A stretch of 64,000 nucleotides of DNA from Metapseudomonas resinovorans DSM 21078. GTDB lineage: Bacteria; Pseudomonadota; Gammaproteobacteria; Pseudomonadales; Pseudomonadaceae. Positions 17,301 through 26,648 of this stretch are shown here, in pieces; position 1 is the first letter of the stretch; each line of letters starts with the position of its first letter. The position numbers and the translations under genes were made by a program. Below the pieces are notes generated by a model. The model ran no database searches. It saw nothing but the letters and a program-made list of their open reading frames with translations, and was not told the origin of the DNA. The stretch lies in NCBI RefSeq assembly GCF_000423545.1, contig NZ_AUIE01000002.1, positions 186,001-250,000 of the forward strand, in the 5' to 3' direction.

Positions 17301-18197
17301 CTACTCCCCGCCCACCGCGAAATTCGGCAGGGTGTCCACCGGTTGGGCGAAGTCGAAGGGAATGGACTCCAGCGCCAGACCCATGTTGCGCTGGATGACG
17401 AAGTGCAGGTGCGGGCCGGTGCTGTTGCCGGTATTGCCGGAGCGGGCGATGCGCTCGCCGACGACCACCTGCTGGCCCTCGCGCACCTGTACCGAGCCGC
17501 GCATCAGGTGCAGGTAGACGCCCATGGTGCCGTCGTCATGCAGGATGCGTACAAAGTTGCCGGAAGGGTTGTTGCCCCGGCCGCTCTGGTCGTTCTCGAT
17601 CTTGATCACCATGCCGGGCCGCGCAGCCACGATGGGCGTGCCCTCGGGCATGGCGATATCCAGGGCATAGCGCCCCTTGGGAGTGAAGTGACTGTAGCGG
17701 CCATTGGCGCCCTGGGTCAGGCGGAAGGGGCCACCGCGCCAGGGCAGCGGATAGCGATAGAGCACCGGCTGCAGGCGCGGGTCACCCATCGCGTAGCGCA
17801 GCTTGGGCTTGTAGCGCATTGGCCGGCTCGGGTCGGCCGGCGCCAGGGTGGCCATGCGCATGCTGCTGCGCGGGGCCAGCACCCAGCGAATCGGCTGGTC
17901 CGGGACGCCGGACACATTCTCCGCCTGGTCGATGCGCAGCTCCACCTCCACCGGCGCGAACAGCTCATTGCGCAGCAGCAGGGTTTCGCCGGCGTCGTGC
18001 TTCTTGGTTTCCAGCTTCACCGACAGGTCCAGGCGCTCCACCATGCGGTCGCGGAAGACGAACACCTGGGCACCGGACACGGCCTTGTCGGTGTAGGTCA
18101 CCACACCATTGGCGTCGGTGTACTTGTAGATGGTCAATGCAGCCGCCGGCAGGCTCGCGCCAAGCAACAGCAGCAGAGAAATGAATCGCCCCAGCAT
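17301..18197 (-). CDS. M23 family metallopeptidase with DUF4124 N-terminus
   Basis: A 298-residue exported protein. Signal peptide MLGRFISLLLLLGASLPAAA, then a DUF4124 segment (IYKYTDANGVVTYTDKA), a beta-rich linker, and a LytM/M23 domain from about residue 160. The zinc site is visible: His in YSHFTPKGRYALD near residue 169 with the Asp of ALDIA, and HLHF near residue 263 (GNTGNSTGPHLHF). It is therefore probably an active peptidoglycan endopeptidase in the periplasm. It lies downstream of a response regulator gene on the same strand, after a 104-base gap. Confidence 0.92.
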   Translation of the reverse strand: MLGRFISLLLLLGASLPAAALTIYKYTDANGVVTYTDKAVSGAQVFVFRDRMVERLDLSVKLETKKHDAGETLLLRNELFAPVEVELRIDQAENVSGVPDQPIRWVLAPRSSMRMATLAPADPSRPMRYKPKLRYAMGDPRLQPVLYRYPLPWRGGPFRLTQGANGRYSHFTPKGRYALDIAMPEGTPIVAARPGMVIKIENDQSGRGNNPSGNFVRILHDDGTMGVYLHLMRGSVQVREGQQVVVGERIARSGNTGNSTGPHLHFVIQRNMGLALESIPFDFAQPVDTLPNFAVGGE

Positions 18198-18301
18198 GTC
18201 GGCCCGTTGTTCTTCTGTGCTCCGTGTTGCCGAAGACTAGCAGCGCGAGTAGCGCGCGGCGAGATGTCGCCCGTCGGGCTGTGACGGGGTTGGCTGGACG
18301 G

Positions 18302-19213
18302 TCAGGCGCCGGGGACGAAATGCTTCTGCGCGGTACCGCGGGCGATCAGCCGGGACAGGTAATCAAGCTTCTGCGGATCACGGTCGACGAAGCGGAAGGT
18401 CAGCTGCAGCCACTCGCTATCCGGTTTGGGCTCCAGGGCCGCGACCGCATGCAGGTAGCCATTGAGCCGCGCCACTTCGCCACCTTCGCCCTGCTCCAGG
18501 TCGAGCACCGCGCTTTCCAGCACCTGCGGCAGGGGCTCGCCACGGCGCACCACCAGTTGCGCGTCCTTCAGGCTCAGGGCCTTGATCACACAGGCCAGCA
18601 CGCCGGCCGGTAGACGCAGCTGGGCCTGGCCACGGCCACCGGGGGCCTGGGACGCGGACTTGGCCGACGCCGTCGGCGCGGCGGGCTTTGCTGCGGGCGC
18701 CGCCGGTGCCGGTGCCGCAGCGGGACGGACCACCTCGGCCTTGCCGCCGGTGAGCGCCGCCAGGGAGTCGTTGGCAAAGCCACCGGCGTTGGGCAGCCTG
18801 ACCGGCGCACTGGTCATCAGCGCTTCGAGCTTGCCGGTACGCGCCAGCGCCTTCTTCACCTTGGTGACCAGTTGATCGTTGGAGAAGGGTTTACCGATGT
18901 AGTCGGAAACGCCGGCCTGGATGGCCTGGATGACGTTCTCCTTGTCGCCGCGACTGGTGACCATGATGAAGGGCACGGTCTTGAGGTTGTCCTGTTCGCG
19001 GCACCAGGTGAGCAGCTCCAGGCCGGACATCTCGGGCATTTCCCAGTCGCAGAGGATCAGGTCGATAGCGGCGCGGGCGAGCAGTTGCTGGGCTTTGCGC
19101 CCATTGATCGCTTCCTCGATCTGGATGCCGGGGAAGTTGTCGCGCAGCCCCTTCTTCAGCATGTCGCGAATAAAGGACGCATCATCCACCACCAGCACAT
19201 TGACCTTGCCCAT
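18302..19213 (-). CDS. Single-receiver response regulator with Ala/Pro linker and PilZ-like C-terminal domain
   Basis: 303 residues. Receiver domain at residues 1-125: acidic pair Asp10-Asp11, phosphoacceptor Asp56 (LILCDWEMPEMSG), Thr in MVTSRGD, Lys in IGKPFSNDQL. A low-complexity Ala/Pro linker at about 160-195 follows. The C-terminal domain of about 100 residues (LRLPAGVLACVIKALSLKDAQLVVRRGEPLPQVLESAVLDL..) resembles PilZ-type beta-barrels but lacks an obvious RxxxR motif. No DNA-binding domain and no kinase next door. It sits between the M23 and phoU genes; the partner is unknown. Confidence 0.85.
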   Translation of the reverse strand: MGKVNVLVVDDASFIRDMLKKGLRDNFPGIQIEEAINGRKAQQLLARAAIDLILCDWEMPEMSGLELLTWCREQDNLKTVPFIMVTSRGDKENVIQAIQAGVSDYIGKPFSNDQLVTKVKKALARTGKLEALMTSAPVRLPNAGGFANDSLAALTGGKAEVVRPAAAPAPAAPAAKPAAPTASAKSASQAPGGRGQAQLRLPAGVLACVIKALSLKDAQLVVRRGEPLPQVLESAVLDLEQGEGGEVARLNGYLHAVAALEPKPDSEWLQLTFRFVDRDPQKLDYLSRLIARGTAQKHFVPGA

Positions 19214-19335
19214 CGGCTACTCCTTGGAAAACGGAGCTAAGAATAGCCTTGGCTGATAGCCAATTGCCAAGCCTGTTTGCGACGCCCGGGCTGCCTGCGA
19301 CCGACGGGTCATGCGCACCGCTCTTATCCACAAAG

Positions 19336-19365
19336 CAGAACGCCCGGCATGGGCCGGGCGTTCTG
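19336..19365 (-). terminator. Terminator hairpin after phoU
   Basis: A perfect 13 bp stem, CAGAACGCCCGGC (19336-19348) / GCCGGGCGTTCTG (19353-19365), with a 4-base loop, 17 bases beyond the phoU stop on the minus strand. It is the probable end of the pst-phoU transcript; the following T content is modest. Confidence 0.75.
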
Positions 19366-19381
19366 GGAACAAGCAGCGGAA

Positions 19382-20125
19382 TCAGGCCCGTGGGGCTTCG
19401 TCGCTACCGTTGCCTTTCACTTCCTCAGCCATGCGCGCCAGGCCCAGGTGGCGGACGTCGGTGCCACGCACGAGGTAGATCACCAGCTCGGAGATGTTGC
19501 GCGCGTGATCGCCGATGCGCTCCAGGGAACGCAGGGCCCAAATGACGTTGAGCACGCGGCTGATGGCGCGCGGGTCTTCCATCATGTAGGTGACCAGTTC
19601 GCGCAGGGCGGTCTTGTACTCGCGGTCGATGGTCTTGTCGTACTGGGCCACGGACAGGGCCAGGTCGGCGTCGAAACGGGCGAAGGCGTCCAGGGCTTCC
19701 TGGACCATCTTGCGCACCTGGTCGCCGATGTGGCGCACCTCGACGTAGCCGCGCGGGGCGACACCTTCCTCGCAAAGCTGGATAGCGCGACGGGCGATCT
19801 TCGAGGCTTCATCGCCAATGCGCTCCAGGTCGATCACCGACTTGGAGATGCTGATGATCAGGCGCAGGTCGGAGGCCGCCGGCTGGCGACGGGCGAGAAT
19901 GCGCACGCATTCTTCGTCGATGTTGCGCTCCATCTGGTTGATCTGGTCGTCGATCTCGCGCACCTGCTGGGCGAGCCCCGAGTCGGCGTCGATCAGCGCG
20001 GTGACGGCGTCGTTGACCTGCTTCTCGACCAGGCCGCCCATCGCCAGGAGGTGGCTGCGCACTTCCTCCAGTTCGGCGTTGAACTGCTGGGAGATGTGAT
20101 GGGTGAGGCTGTCTTTGTCGATCAT
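19382..20125 (-). CDS. phoU: Phosphate signalling complex protein PhoU
   Basis: A 247-residue all-helical protein with two PhoU three-helix repeats (about 15-105 and 120-210). The metal-binding signatures are ERIGDEASKIARRA and ERIGDHARNISELV. It links the PstSCAB transporter to PhoR, damping PhoB activation when phosphate is plentiful. It is the last gene of the pst cluster and lies 142 bases after pstB. That gap has no clear terminator. Confidence 0.98.
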   Translation of the reverse strand: MIDKDSLTHHISQQFNAELEEVRSHLLAMGGLVEKQVNDAVTALIDADSGLAQQVREIDDQINQMERNIDEECVRILARRQPAASDLRLIISISKSVIDLERIGDEASKIARRAIQLCEEGVAPRGYVEVRHIGDQVRKMVQEALDAFARFDADLALSVAQYDKTIDREYKTALRELVTYMMEDPRAISRVLNVIWALRSLERIGDHARNISELVIYLVRGTDVRHLGLARMAEEVKGNGSDEAPRA

Positions 20126-20267
20126 TTTCTAACCCTTGTTTAACCGAATATTTTCCCAGGTTTCAGTGGCCTTCGACCAATCGTGCTGGGCAAGGAGGCT
20201 AAGCGCAGACAGTACGAGTAGTACGGCAAGCGTCGCCGACACAGTCCAGCGCGATTGGGGATGACCA

Positions 20268-21101
20268 CTAGCCGTAGCGGCCGGTGATGTAGTCTTCGGT
20301 CTGCTTCTTGGCCGGGTTGGTGAACAGGGTATCGGTGTCGCCGAACTCGATCAGCTTGCCCATGTACATGAAGGCGGTGTAGTCGGAAACGCGCGCCGCC
20401 TGCTGCATGTTGTGGGTCACGATGACGATGGTGTACTTGCTCTTGAGCTCGTAGATCAGCTCTTCCACCTTCAGGGTGGAGATCGGGTCCAGCGCCGAGC
20501 AGGGCTCGTCGAGCAACAGTACTTCCGGCTCCACGGCGATGGTACGGGCGATCACCAGACGCTGCTGCTGGCCACCGGAGAGGCCGAGGGCGGATTCGTG
20601 CAGGCGGTCCTTCACTTCTTCCCACAGGGCGGCGCCCTTCAGCGCCCACTCCACGGCTTCGTCCAGTACACGCTTCTTGTTGATGCCCTGGATGCGCAGG
20701 CCGTACACCACGTTCTCGTAGATGCTCTTGGGGAACGGGTTCGGCTTCTGGAACACCATGCCCACGCGGCGGCGCAGTTCGGCGACTTCCTCGCCCTTGC
20801 GGTAGATGTTCTTGCCGTCGAGGAGGATCTCGCCGTCGACGCGGCAGCCGTCCACCAGGTCGTTCATGCGGTTGAAGCAGCGCAGCAGGGTCGACTTGCC
20901 GCAACCGGACGGCCCGATGAAGGCGGTCACGCGCTGTTTCGGGATGTTCATGCTGACGTTGTGCAGGGCCTGCTTCTCACCATAGAACAGAGAGAGGCCG
21001 GGCACTTCGAGGGCAACGGTTTCCTCGGCCAGGCGCAGGTTCTGCTTGTCGCGGCCGAGAGCGGCAATGTTGACGCCGTGGCTGTGGGTTTCGTGTTGCA
21101 T
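20268..21101 (-). CDS. pstB: Phosphate ABC transporter ATP-binding protein PstB
   Basis: A 277-residue ATPase of the high-affinity phosphate importer. Walker [10 protein letters not shown] near residue 60, Q-loop [14 protein letters not shown], signature [15 protein letters not shown], Walker [14 protein letters not shown] and switch His in [13 protein letters not shown]. It begins [23 protein letters not shown], a slightly extended Pseudomonas-type N-terminus. It lies between pstA and phoU on the minus strand. Confidence 0.98.
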   Translation of the reverse strand: MQHETHSHGVNIAALGRDKQNLRLAEETVALEVPGLSLFYGEKQALHNVSMNIPKQRVTAFIGPSGCGKSTLLRCFNRMNDLVDGCRVDGEILLDGKNIYRKGEEVAELRRRVGMVFQKPNPFPKSIYENVVYGLRIQGINKKRVLDEAVEWALKGAALWEEVKDRLHESALGLSGGQQQRLVIARTIAVEPEVLLLDEPCSALDPISTLKVEELIYELKSKYTIVIVTHNMQQAARVSDYTAFMYMGKLIEFGDTDTLFTNPAKKQTEDYITGRYG

Positions 21102-21116
21102 GTCTTCACTCCGTTC

Positions 21117-21131
21117 GTAGCTTCGAGCTAC
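21117..21131 (-). repeat. Small hairpin in the pstA-pstB gap
   Basis: GTAGCT / AGCTAC around TCG, followed by AAGCTGTAAG, lies in the 69-base gap between pstA and pstB. Comparable GTAGCTTCGAGCTAC sequence is frequent between Pseudomonas genes (recalled, not searched). It may modestly affect message stability. Confidence 0.5.
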
Positions 21132-21170
21132 AAGCTGTAAGCCTCAGGCAATTCGGTCGGCGGTGGACGA

Positions 21171-22853
21171 TCAGCTGTCCAGCGCCTTGTATTTCTCGCG
21201 CAGGTGGTTCCGGATGGCGACGGCCGAGAAGTTCAGCAGGGCGATCACCAGCACCAGCAGCAACGCGGTGGCGTACACCAGCGGACGCGCGGCCTCGACG
21301 TTCGGGCTCTGGAAGCCGACGTCATAGATGTGGAAGCCCAGGTGCATGATCTTCTGGTCCAGGTGCAGGTACGGGTAGTTGCCATCCACCGGCAGGCTCG
21401 GTGCCAGCTTCACCACACCCACCAGCATCAGCGGTGCCACTTCGCCAGCGGCGCGGGCCACGGCGAGGATCAGGCCCGTCATCATGGCCGGGCTGGCCAT
21501 CGGCAGGACCACCTTCCAAAGGGTTTCGGCCTTGGTTGCGCCGAGGGCCAGCGAGCCTTCACGCACGGCACGGGGAATACGCGCCAGGCCTTCCTCGGTG
21601 GCCACGATCACCACCGGTACCGCCAGGATCGCCAGGGTCAGGGAAGCCCAGAGCAGGCCCGGGGTGCCGAAGGTCGGCGCCGGGGCGGACTCGGGGAAGA
21701 ACAGGCGGTCCAGCGAGCCACCCAGCACGTAGACGAAGAAGCCCAGGCCGAACACGCCGTAAACGATCGCCGGTACACCCGCCAGGTTGTTCACCGCGAT
21801 ACGGATGACGCGGGTCAGCACGCCCTGCTTGGCGTATTCGCGCAGGTAGATGGCAGCAATCACACCGAAGGGGGTGACGATTACAGCCATGATCAGGGTC
21901 ATCATCACGGTGCCGAAGATGGCCGGGAAGATACCGCCCTCGGTGTTGGCCTCACGCGGGTCGTCCGCGAGGAACTCCCAAAGCTTGGCGAAGTAGAAAC
22001 CGAGCTTGTCGAACAGACCCATGGCGTTCGGCTGGTAGGCGTGGACCACCTTGCCGAGGCTGATTTCCTGTTCCTTGCCGCCGGCTTCGCGGACGACCAC
22101 GCTGTCGCGGTTGAACTCCTGGTGCAGGCTCATCAGCTGCGCTTCAAGGCCCTTGTAGCGCGTGTCCAGCTCGGCGCGCTCGGCGGCGATGTCAGCCTGG
22201 GCCTCGGGGGTCAGGGCGTCGTTCAGCTCCAGCTTGCGGGTCTGCAGGCGCAGGCGTTCGAGGCCATGGTTGATGGCACCGATGTCCTTTTTCTCCAGCT
22301 GGTAGAGCTTGGCGTAGAGGCCATTCACACGCTCCAGGCGCTTCTGCAGCTCGGCCATCACGGCATCGCCTTCAGCCACGACCTGGCCGTTTTCCTTCAC
22401 CGCCACCAGGCGGCCGTAGAAGTTGCCCCACTCGCGACGCTCCAGCGCCACCAGTTCGGTCGGATACTTCTGCTCCTTCAGCCACTCGCCCACCACCCAG
22501 GTGAAGTCGCTGCCATAGACGTCGCGGTTGCCCACCTTGAGCAGTTCACGGGTCATGAACTCCGGGCCCTCGTCCGGCACCGGCAGACCGGCACCTTTCA
22601 GGCGCGCACGGGACACTTCCTCGATCTGCACCGCTTCGCCGATCACTGGCTTGGCCGCCTGGCCGGGGACGGCGTACTGCGCCTCGACCAGGTCGGCCGG
22701 CCAGAAGTGGGCCAGGCCGCGCACGGCAATCACCGAGAGCAGGCCGATGGTCATGATGACAGCGATGGAAACCGCACCGCCGCTCATCCAGACGCCCGGT
22801 GCGCCGCTCTTGAACCAGTATTTCAGGGAAACCTTTTTCACGGATTTCTCCAC
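21171..22853 (-). CDS. pstA: Phosphate ABC transporter permease PstA (extended form)
   Basis: A 560-residue inner-membrane permease. The N-terminal membrane helix is at about residues 25-50, then a roughly 220-residue periplasmic coiled-coil region rich in Leu/Glu/Arg (about 130-260), and the conserved BPD_transp permease from about 310. The EAA loop reads EGSLALGATKAETLWKVVLPMA. About twice the size of E. coli PstA; the insert is characteristic of Pseudomonas PstA (family knowledge). It works with PstC, PstB and PstS encoded alongside. Confidence 0.96.
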   Translation of the reverse strand: MEKSVKKVSLKYWFKSGAPGVWMSGGAVSIAVIMTIGLLSVIAVRGLAHFWPADLVEAQYAVPGQAAKPVIGEAVQIEEVSRARLKGAGLPVPDEGPEFMTRELLKVGNRDVYGSDFTWVVGEWLKEQKYPTELVALERREWGNFYGRLVAVKENGQVVAEGDAVMAELQKRLERVNGLYAKLYQLEKKDIGAINHGLERLRLQTRKLELNDALTPEAQADIAAERAELDTRYKGLEAQLMSLHQEFNRDSVVVREAGGKEQEISLGKVVHAYQPNAMGLFDKLGFYFAKLWEFLADDPREANTEGGIFPAIFGTVMMTLIMAVIVTPFGVIAAIYLREYAKQGVLTRVIRIAVNNLAGVPAIVYGVFGLGFFVYVLGGSLDRLFFPESAPAPTFGTPGLLWASLTLAILAVPVVIVATEEGLARIPRAVREGSLALGATKAETLWKVVLPMASPAMMTGLILAVARAAGEVAPLMLVGVVKLAPSLPVDGNYPYLHLDQKIMHLGFHIYDVGFQSPNVEAARPLVYATALLLVLVIALLNFSAVAIRNHLREKYKALDS

Positions 22854-22956
22854 CGCTTGAGTCTTTCGGTTCCTCCCGCCAGGTGGCCGGAGGATTCATA
22901 TTTCTGGGGGGAGCGGTTTCGGCACTCGGCCAACCATCCCTCACCCGGTCCTTCGG

Positions 22957-22985
22957 ACCACCCTCTCCCGGAGGGAGAGGGTGGT
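22957..22985 (-). repeat. CCCTCTCCC/GGGAGAGGG hairpin between pstC and pstA
   Basis: ACCACCCTCTCCC (22957-22969) and GGGAGAGGGTGGT (22973-22985) form a perfect 13 bp stem with a 3-base loop in the 158-base gap between pstC and pstA. It is preceded by another small dyad, GGTCCTTCGGACC. Similar sequence is a common dispersed repeat in pseudomonads. Its place inside the operon could stabilise the pstC message or lower downstream expression. Confidence 0.7.
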
Positions 22986-23011
22986 CGGTTGCAACGCCCG
23001 GGGCGTCGCTC

Positions 23012-25303
23012 TTACAGAGATGCGTATTTCTTGCGCAGACGCTGTCGGATCAGCTCGGCCAGGGTGTTCATGATGAAGGTGAACGTCAGCAGCACCAGCG
23101 CCGAAAGGAACAGCACACGGTAGTGGGTACCACCGACCTCGGATTCCGGCATTTCCACGGCCACGTTGGCGGCCAGGGTGCGCATGCCTTCGAAGATGTT
23201 CGCTTCCATTACCGGGGTGTTGCCGGTGGCCATCAGCACGATCATGGTTTCGCCCACGGCGCGGCCGAGGCCGATCATCAGGGCCGAGAAGATGCCCGGG
23301 CTGGCGGTCAGCAGAACGACGCGGGTCATGGTCTGCCAGGGCGTGGCACCCAGGGCCAGCGAACCGTAAGTGAGGCTGCGCGGCACGCTGAACACGGCGT
23401 CTTCGGCGATGGAGAAGATGTTCGGGATCACCGCAAAGCCCATGGCCAGGCCGACGATCAGGGCGTTGCGCTGGTCGTAGGTGATGCCGAGGTCATTGCT
23501 GATCCACAGGCGCATGTCACCACCGAAGAACCAGTTCTCCATCAGCGGACTCATGCCCAACGCGATCCAGGCGGTAAGACCCACCACCGGAATCAGGATG
23601 GCCGCTTCCCAGCCGTCCGGCACGCGCAGGCGGATCGACTCCGGCAGGCGGCTCCAGATGAAACCGGCCAGCAGAATGCCAATCGGGGTCAGCAACAACA
23701 GGCTGAAGATGCCCGGCAGGTGGCCTTCCACATAAGGCGCCAGGAACAGACCGGCGAAGAAGCCCAGGATCACGGTGGGCAGGGCTTCCATCAGCTCGAT
23801 CACCGGCTTGACCTTGCGGCGCATGGCCGGGGCCATGAAGTAGGCGGTGTAGATGGCTGCCGCGATGGCCAGAGGAGCGGCCAGCAGCATGGCGTAGAAG
23901 GCGGCCTTCAAAGTACCGAAGGTCAACGGTGCCAGGCTCAGTTTGGGTTCGAAGTCGGTGTTGGCGGCGGTGGACTGCCAGACGTACTTGGGCTCTTCAT
24001 AGCTCTCGTACCAGACCTTGCCCCACAGCGCGCTCCAGGAAACTTCCGGGTGCGGGTTGGCGAGGCGGAACGGCAGCAACTGGTTGCCTTCCTCGACCAC
24101 AACGCGGTTAGCGCGCGGCGACAGGGCCAGCGCACCGGCGCCATCGGTAACCTGCTCCACCAGCAGAGTGCGGTTGGCGGTACTGTGGAACACGCCGAGC
24201 TTGCCGGAGGAATCCAGGGCAACGAAGCCCTTGCGGCGCTCTTCGGCGGTAATTTGCACCACCGGCGCAGTGCCCATCTGGAAGCCACGGATGTGCTTCA
24301 GGCGCAAGGAACCGTCCGGATCGCGGGCCATGAACCACTGGGCGATGCCGCCCTTGGAATCCCCCAGTATCAGGGAGATGCCACCCAGCAACATGCCGCT
24401 GGCGGTGATTTCGCTCTCGCCGTCTTCGAGCAGTTTGTAGCGGCCGTTCAGGGCCTTTTCGCGAAGGCTGAAGACGTCGGCCTGGGCGCGACCATTGAGG
24501 ACATAGAGCCACTGGTGACGCGGATCGATGTAGATCGCCTTGATCGGCTCGACCATCTGCGGCAGCTCGATGCTGCTCTGCTCCTGAGTGGTTTCGCCGG
24601 TCAGCATGTTCTCTTCGCTGACCACCTGCTGCACGTGCAGCTGATTGCCGCTGGAGCCAGCCAGCACCAGGGTCTCATCATTGCTGCTGAGGGCGATGTG
24701 TTCGATGGCTCGACCCTGGGCATCCAGCACCATGGGAGCCTCGCCGTAGGGATAGCTGACCTGCGGCGCGATGGTCTTCTTGTTATCCGGGTAGGTGACC
24801 TTGTAGCTGTGCTTGAAGATCAACGCCTGGCCGTTGGACAGACCGAGCACCACCAGCGGGCTGCCGGGTTGGTCCTGACCGATGGACACCACACTGGCGT
24901 CCGCCGGCAGCGGCAATTGCTGGCGCTGCAGCAGGCCGCCGTCCTTAGTCGAGAAGAACTGCACCTCGCCCTTGTCGGCGACGCGCATGCCCACCATGTT
25001 CTGTTCTTCCAGGGTCAACAGCAGCGGCTTGCCAGCGTCCTGCTGTTGCAACCAGGCCGGGCTCTGGGCCTTTCTGGCGGTCAGCTCGGCGCCTTTGAAC
25101 AGCGGCAGCACCACGTAGGCCAGGTAGAAGAAGATCAGGGTAATGGCGCCAAGGACGGCAAGGCCACCCACCAGCACGTACCAATGGGTCAGTCGATCCT
25201 TCAGCGCGCGAATCTTCCGCTTGCGCTGCAGCGCCGGCGTATTGAAGTCGATGCGCTCGGGAGGGTTCTTCGAAGTAGTCAGGGAGTTGGCCAGGTCAGT
25301 CAT
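23012..25303 (-). CDS. pstC: Phosphate ABC transporter permease PstC (extended form)
   Basis: A 763-residue inner-membrane permease. One helix near residues 43-70 (WYVLVGGLAVLGAITLIFFYLAYVVLPL) is followed by about 370 residues of beta-rich periplasmic sequence (VLGLSNGQALIF; WLYVLNGRAQADVFSL) that looks propeller-like. The true BPD permease fills the last 300 residues, with EAA loop YGSLALGATPWQTMTRVVLL. This very long form is normal for Pseudomonas. It has its own PhoB box upstream, separate from that of pstS. Confidence 0.95.
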   Translation of the reverse strand: MTDLANSLTTSKNPPERIDFNTPALQRKRKIRALKDRLTHWYVLVGGLAVLGAITLIFFYLAYVVLPLFKGAELTARKAQSPAWLQQQDAGKPLLLTLEEQNMVGMRVADKGEVQFFSTKDGGLLQRQQLPLPADASVVSIGQDQPGSPLVVLGLSNGQALIFKHSYKVTYPDNKKTIAPQVSYPYGEAPMVLDAQGRAIEHIALSSNDETLVLAGSSGNQLHVQQVVSEENMLTGETTQEQSSIELPQMVEPIKAIYIDPRHQWLYVLNGRAQADVFSLREKALNGRYKLLEDGESEITASGMLLGGISLILGDSKGGIAQWFMARDPDGSLRLKHIRGFQMGTAPVVQITAEERRKGFVALDSSGKLGVFHSTANRTLLVEQVTDGAGALALSPRANRVVVEEGNQLLPFRLANPHPEVSWSALWGKVWYESYEEPKYVWQSTAANTDFEPKLSLAPLTFGTLKAAFYAMLLAAPLAIAAAIYTAYFMAPAMRRKVKPVIELMEALPTVILGFFAGLFLAPYVEGHLPGIFSLLLLTPIGILLAGFIWSRLPESIRLRVPDGWEAAILIPVVGLTAWIALGMSPLMENWFFGGDMRLWISNDLGITYDQRNALIVGLAMGFAVIPNIFSIAEDAVFSVPRSLTYGSLALGATPWQTMTRVVLLTASPGIFSALMIGLGRAVGETMIVLMATGNTPVMEANIFEGMRTLAANVAVEMPESEVGGTHYRVLFLSALVLLTFTFIMNTLAELIRQRLRKKYASL

Positions 25304-25372
25304 GGATTCGGGCTCTTGCCACAGTCAGCGCGCATAGGCTTTTACGATGGGGGCACAGACTACGGGCTTCGT

Positions 25373-25390
25373 GTGACAGAAAGATTACAG
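25373..25390 (-). promoter_or_regulatory. PhoB box upstream of pstC
   Basis: Read on the minus strand: CTGTAAT, 4 bases, CTGTCAC (plus-strand ATTACAG at 25384-25390 and GTGACAG at 25373-25379). This is a near-perfect two-repeat Pho box with 11-base spacing. A TAGTCT-like -10 lies 10 bases downstream. It gives pstC-pstA-pstB-phoU a phosphate-starvation promoter independent of pstS. Confidence 0.85.
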
Positions 25391-25404
25391 CGAGTTGACG
25401 TGGC

Positions 25405-25438
25405 GAAGCCCGCCCGGAGGTGGCCTCGGGCGGGCTTC
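25405..25438 (-). terminator. Hairpin between pstS and pstC
   Basis: GAAGCCCGCCCG (25405-25416) pairs with CGGGCGGGCTTC (25427-25438). It lies 80 bases after the pstS stop and just upstream of the pstC Pho box. It probably ends most pstS transcripts; no T run is present, so read-through is possible. Confidence 0.7.
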
Positions 25439-25517
25439 TGCGACAGGGGTCTCCCGTCGCCCTTGCGTCCTTGCGGAGCGGCGCGCACCAGGCCGCCGCT
25501 CCCTTATCCGGCCTGGG

Positions 25518-26489
25518 TTACAGGCCCAGTTCCTTCAGGGTCTTCTCGGCGACTTTGGCCGGGAGCGGGATGTAGCCGTCCTTGACGACAACTTCCTGGC
25601 CCTGCTTGGACAGCACCATCTTCACGAACTCGGCTTCCAAGGGAGCCAGCGGCTTGTTCGGCGCCTTGTTGATGTAGACGAACAGGAAGCGGGACAGCGG
25701 GTAGCTGCCGTTCAGGGCGTTCTGCTCGTTGTCTTCAACGAACTCGCCGCCTTCCTTCTTGGCCAGGGGAACAGTCTTCACGCTGGAAGTCTTGTAGCCG
25801 ATGCCGGAGTAGCCGATGCCGTTGACGGACTGGCTGATGGACTGAACAACGGAGGCGGAACCCGGCTGCTCGTTCACGTTGGCCTTGAAGTCGCCTTTGC
25901 ACAGGGCTTCTTCCTTGAAGTAGCCATAGGTGCCGGACACGGAGTTACGACCGAACAGCTGAACCGGCTTGGAAGCCAGGTCGCCGGTCACGCCCAGGTC
26001 GCCCCAGGTCTTGACGTCGCTCTTGCCACCGCACAGGCGGTTGGCGGAGAAGATCGCGTCAACCTGCTGCATGGTCAGGCCCTTGATGGGGTTGTCCTTG
26101 TGCACGAAAACGGCCAGGGCATCGACGGCAACCGGAATGGCGGTCGGCTTGTAGCCATACTTCTCTTCGAAGGCCTGCAGCTCGACGTCCTTCATCTTGC
26201 GGCTCATCGGGCCCAGGTTAGCGGTGCCTTCGGTCAGAGCCGGCGGCGCGGTGGAAGAACCGGCAGCCTGGATCTGGATGTTCACGTTCGGGTATTCGCG
26301 CTTGTACGCCTCGGCCCACAGGGTCATCAGGTTGGCGAGGGTGTCCGAGCCAACGCTGGAGAGGTTGCCGGAGACGCCAGTGGTTTTCTGGTAGGCCGGA
26401 ATGGCCGGATCGACAGCAGCGACCGCGCTGGCGGTAGCGACGCCGGCGGCGACGAAGGTCAGGGCCGCCATCAAACGCTTCAGTTTCAT
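25518..26489 (-). CDS. pstS: Phosphate-binding protein PstS
   Basis: A 323-residue periplasmic binding protein with a signal peptide at residues 1-24 ([15 protein letters not shown]). Phosphate-contact segments are [26 protein letters not shown] and [14 protein letters not shown]. It delivers phosphate to PstCA. Expressed from a three-repeat Pho box and separated from pstC by a hairpin and a second Pho box. A separately transcribed pstS fits the need for many more copies of the binding protein. Confidence 0.97.
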   Translation of the reverse strand: MKLKRLMAALTFVAAGVATASAVAAVDPAIPAYQKTTGVSGNLSSVGSDTLANLMTLWAEAYKREYPNVNIQIQAAGSSTAPPALTEGTANLGPMSRKMKDVELQAFEEKYGYKPTAIPVAVDALAVFVHKDNPIKGLTMQQVDAIFSANRLCGGKSDVKTWGDLGVTGDLASKPVQLFGRNSVSGTYGYFKEEALCKGDFKANVNEQPGSASVVQSISQSVNGIGYSGIGYKTSSVKTVPLAKKEGGEFVEDNEQNALNGSYPLSRFLFVYINKAPNKPLAPLEAEFVKMVLSKQGQEVVVKDGYIPLPAKVAEKTLKELGL

Positions 26490-26550
26490 GCCTTGCTCCT
26501 AAGCAGGACGAGGGGGTTGAATGCAACGGGGGCCAGTATCGGGAGGCCGT

Positions 26551-26579
26551 ATGACCACTCTATGAACTGATTGTGACAA
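26551..26579 (-). promoter_or_regulatory. Three-repeat PhoB box upstream of pstS
   Basis: Minus-strand TTGTCAC, AGTTCAT and TGGTCAT (plus-strand GTGACAA 26573-26579, ATGAACT 26562-26568, ATGACCA 26551-26557) are spaced exactly 11 bases apart. It lies 62 bases upstream of pstS and 70 bases upstream of the divergent dehydrogenase gene, so both could respond to PhoB. Confidence 0.85.
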
Positions 26580-26648
26580 TTGGATGAATGGCCATCATCG
26601 CTTGTCCAAGGAGGGATTTCGCTCGTATCACCACCTGGAGACAGCCCC

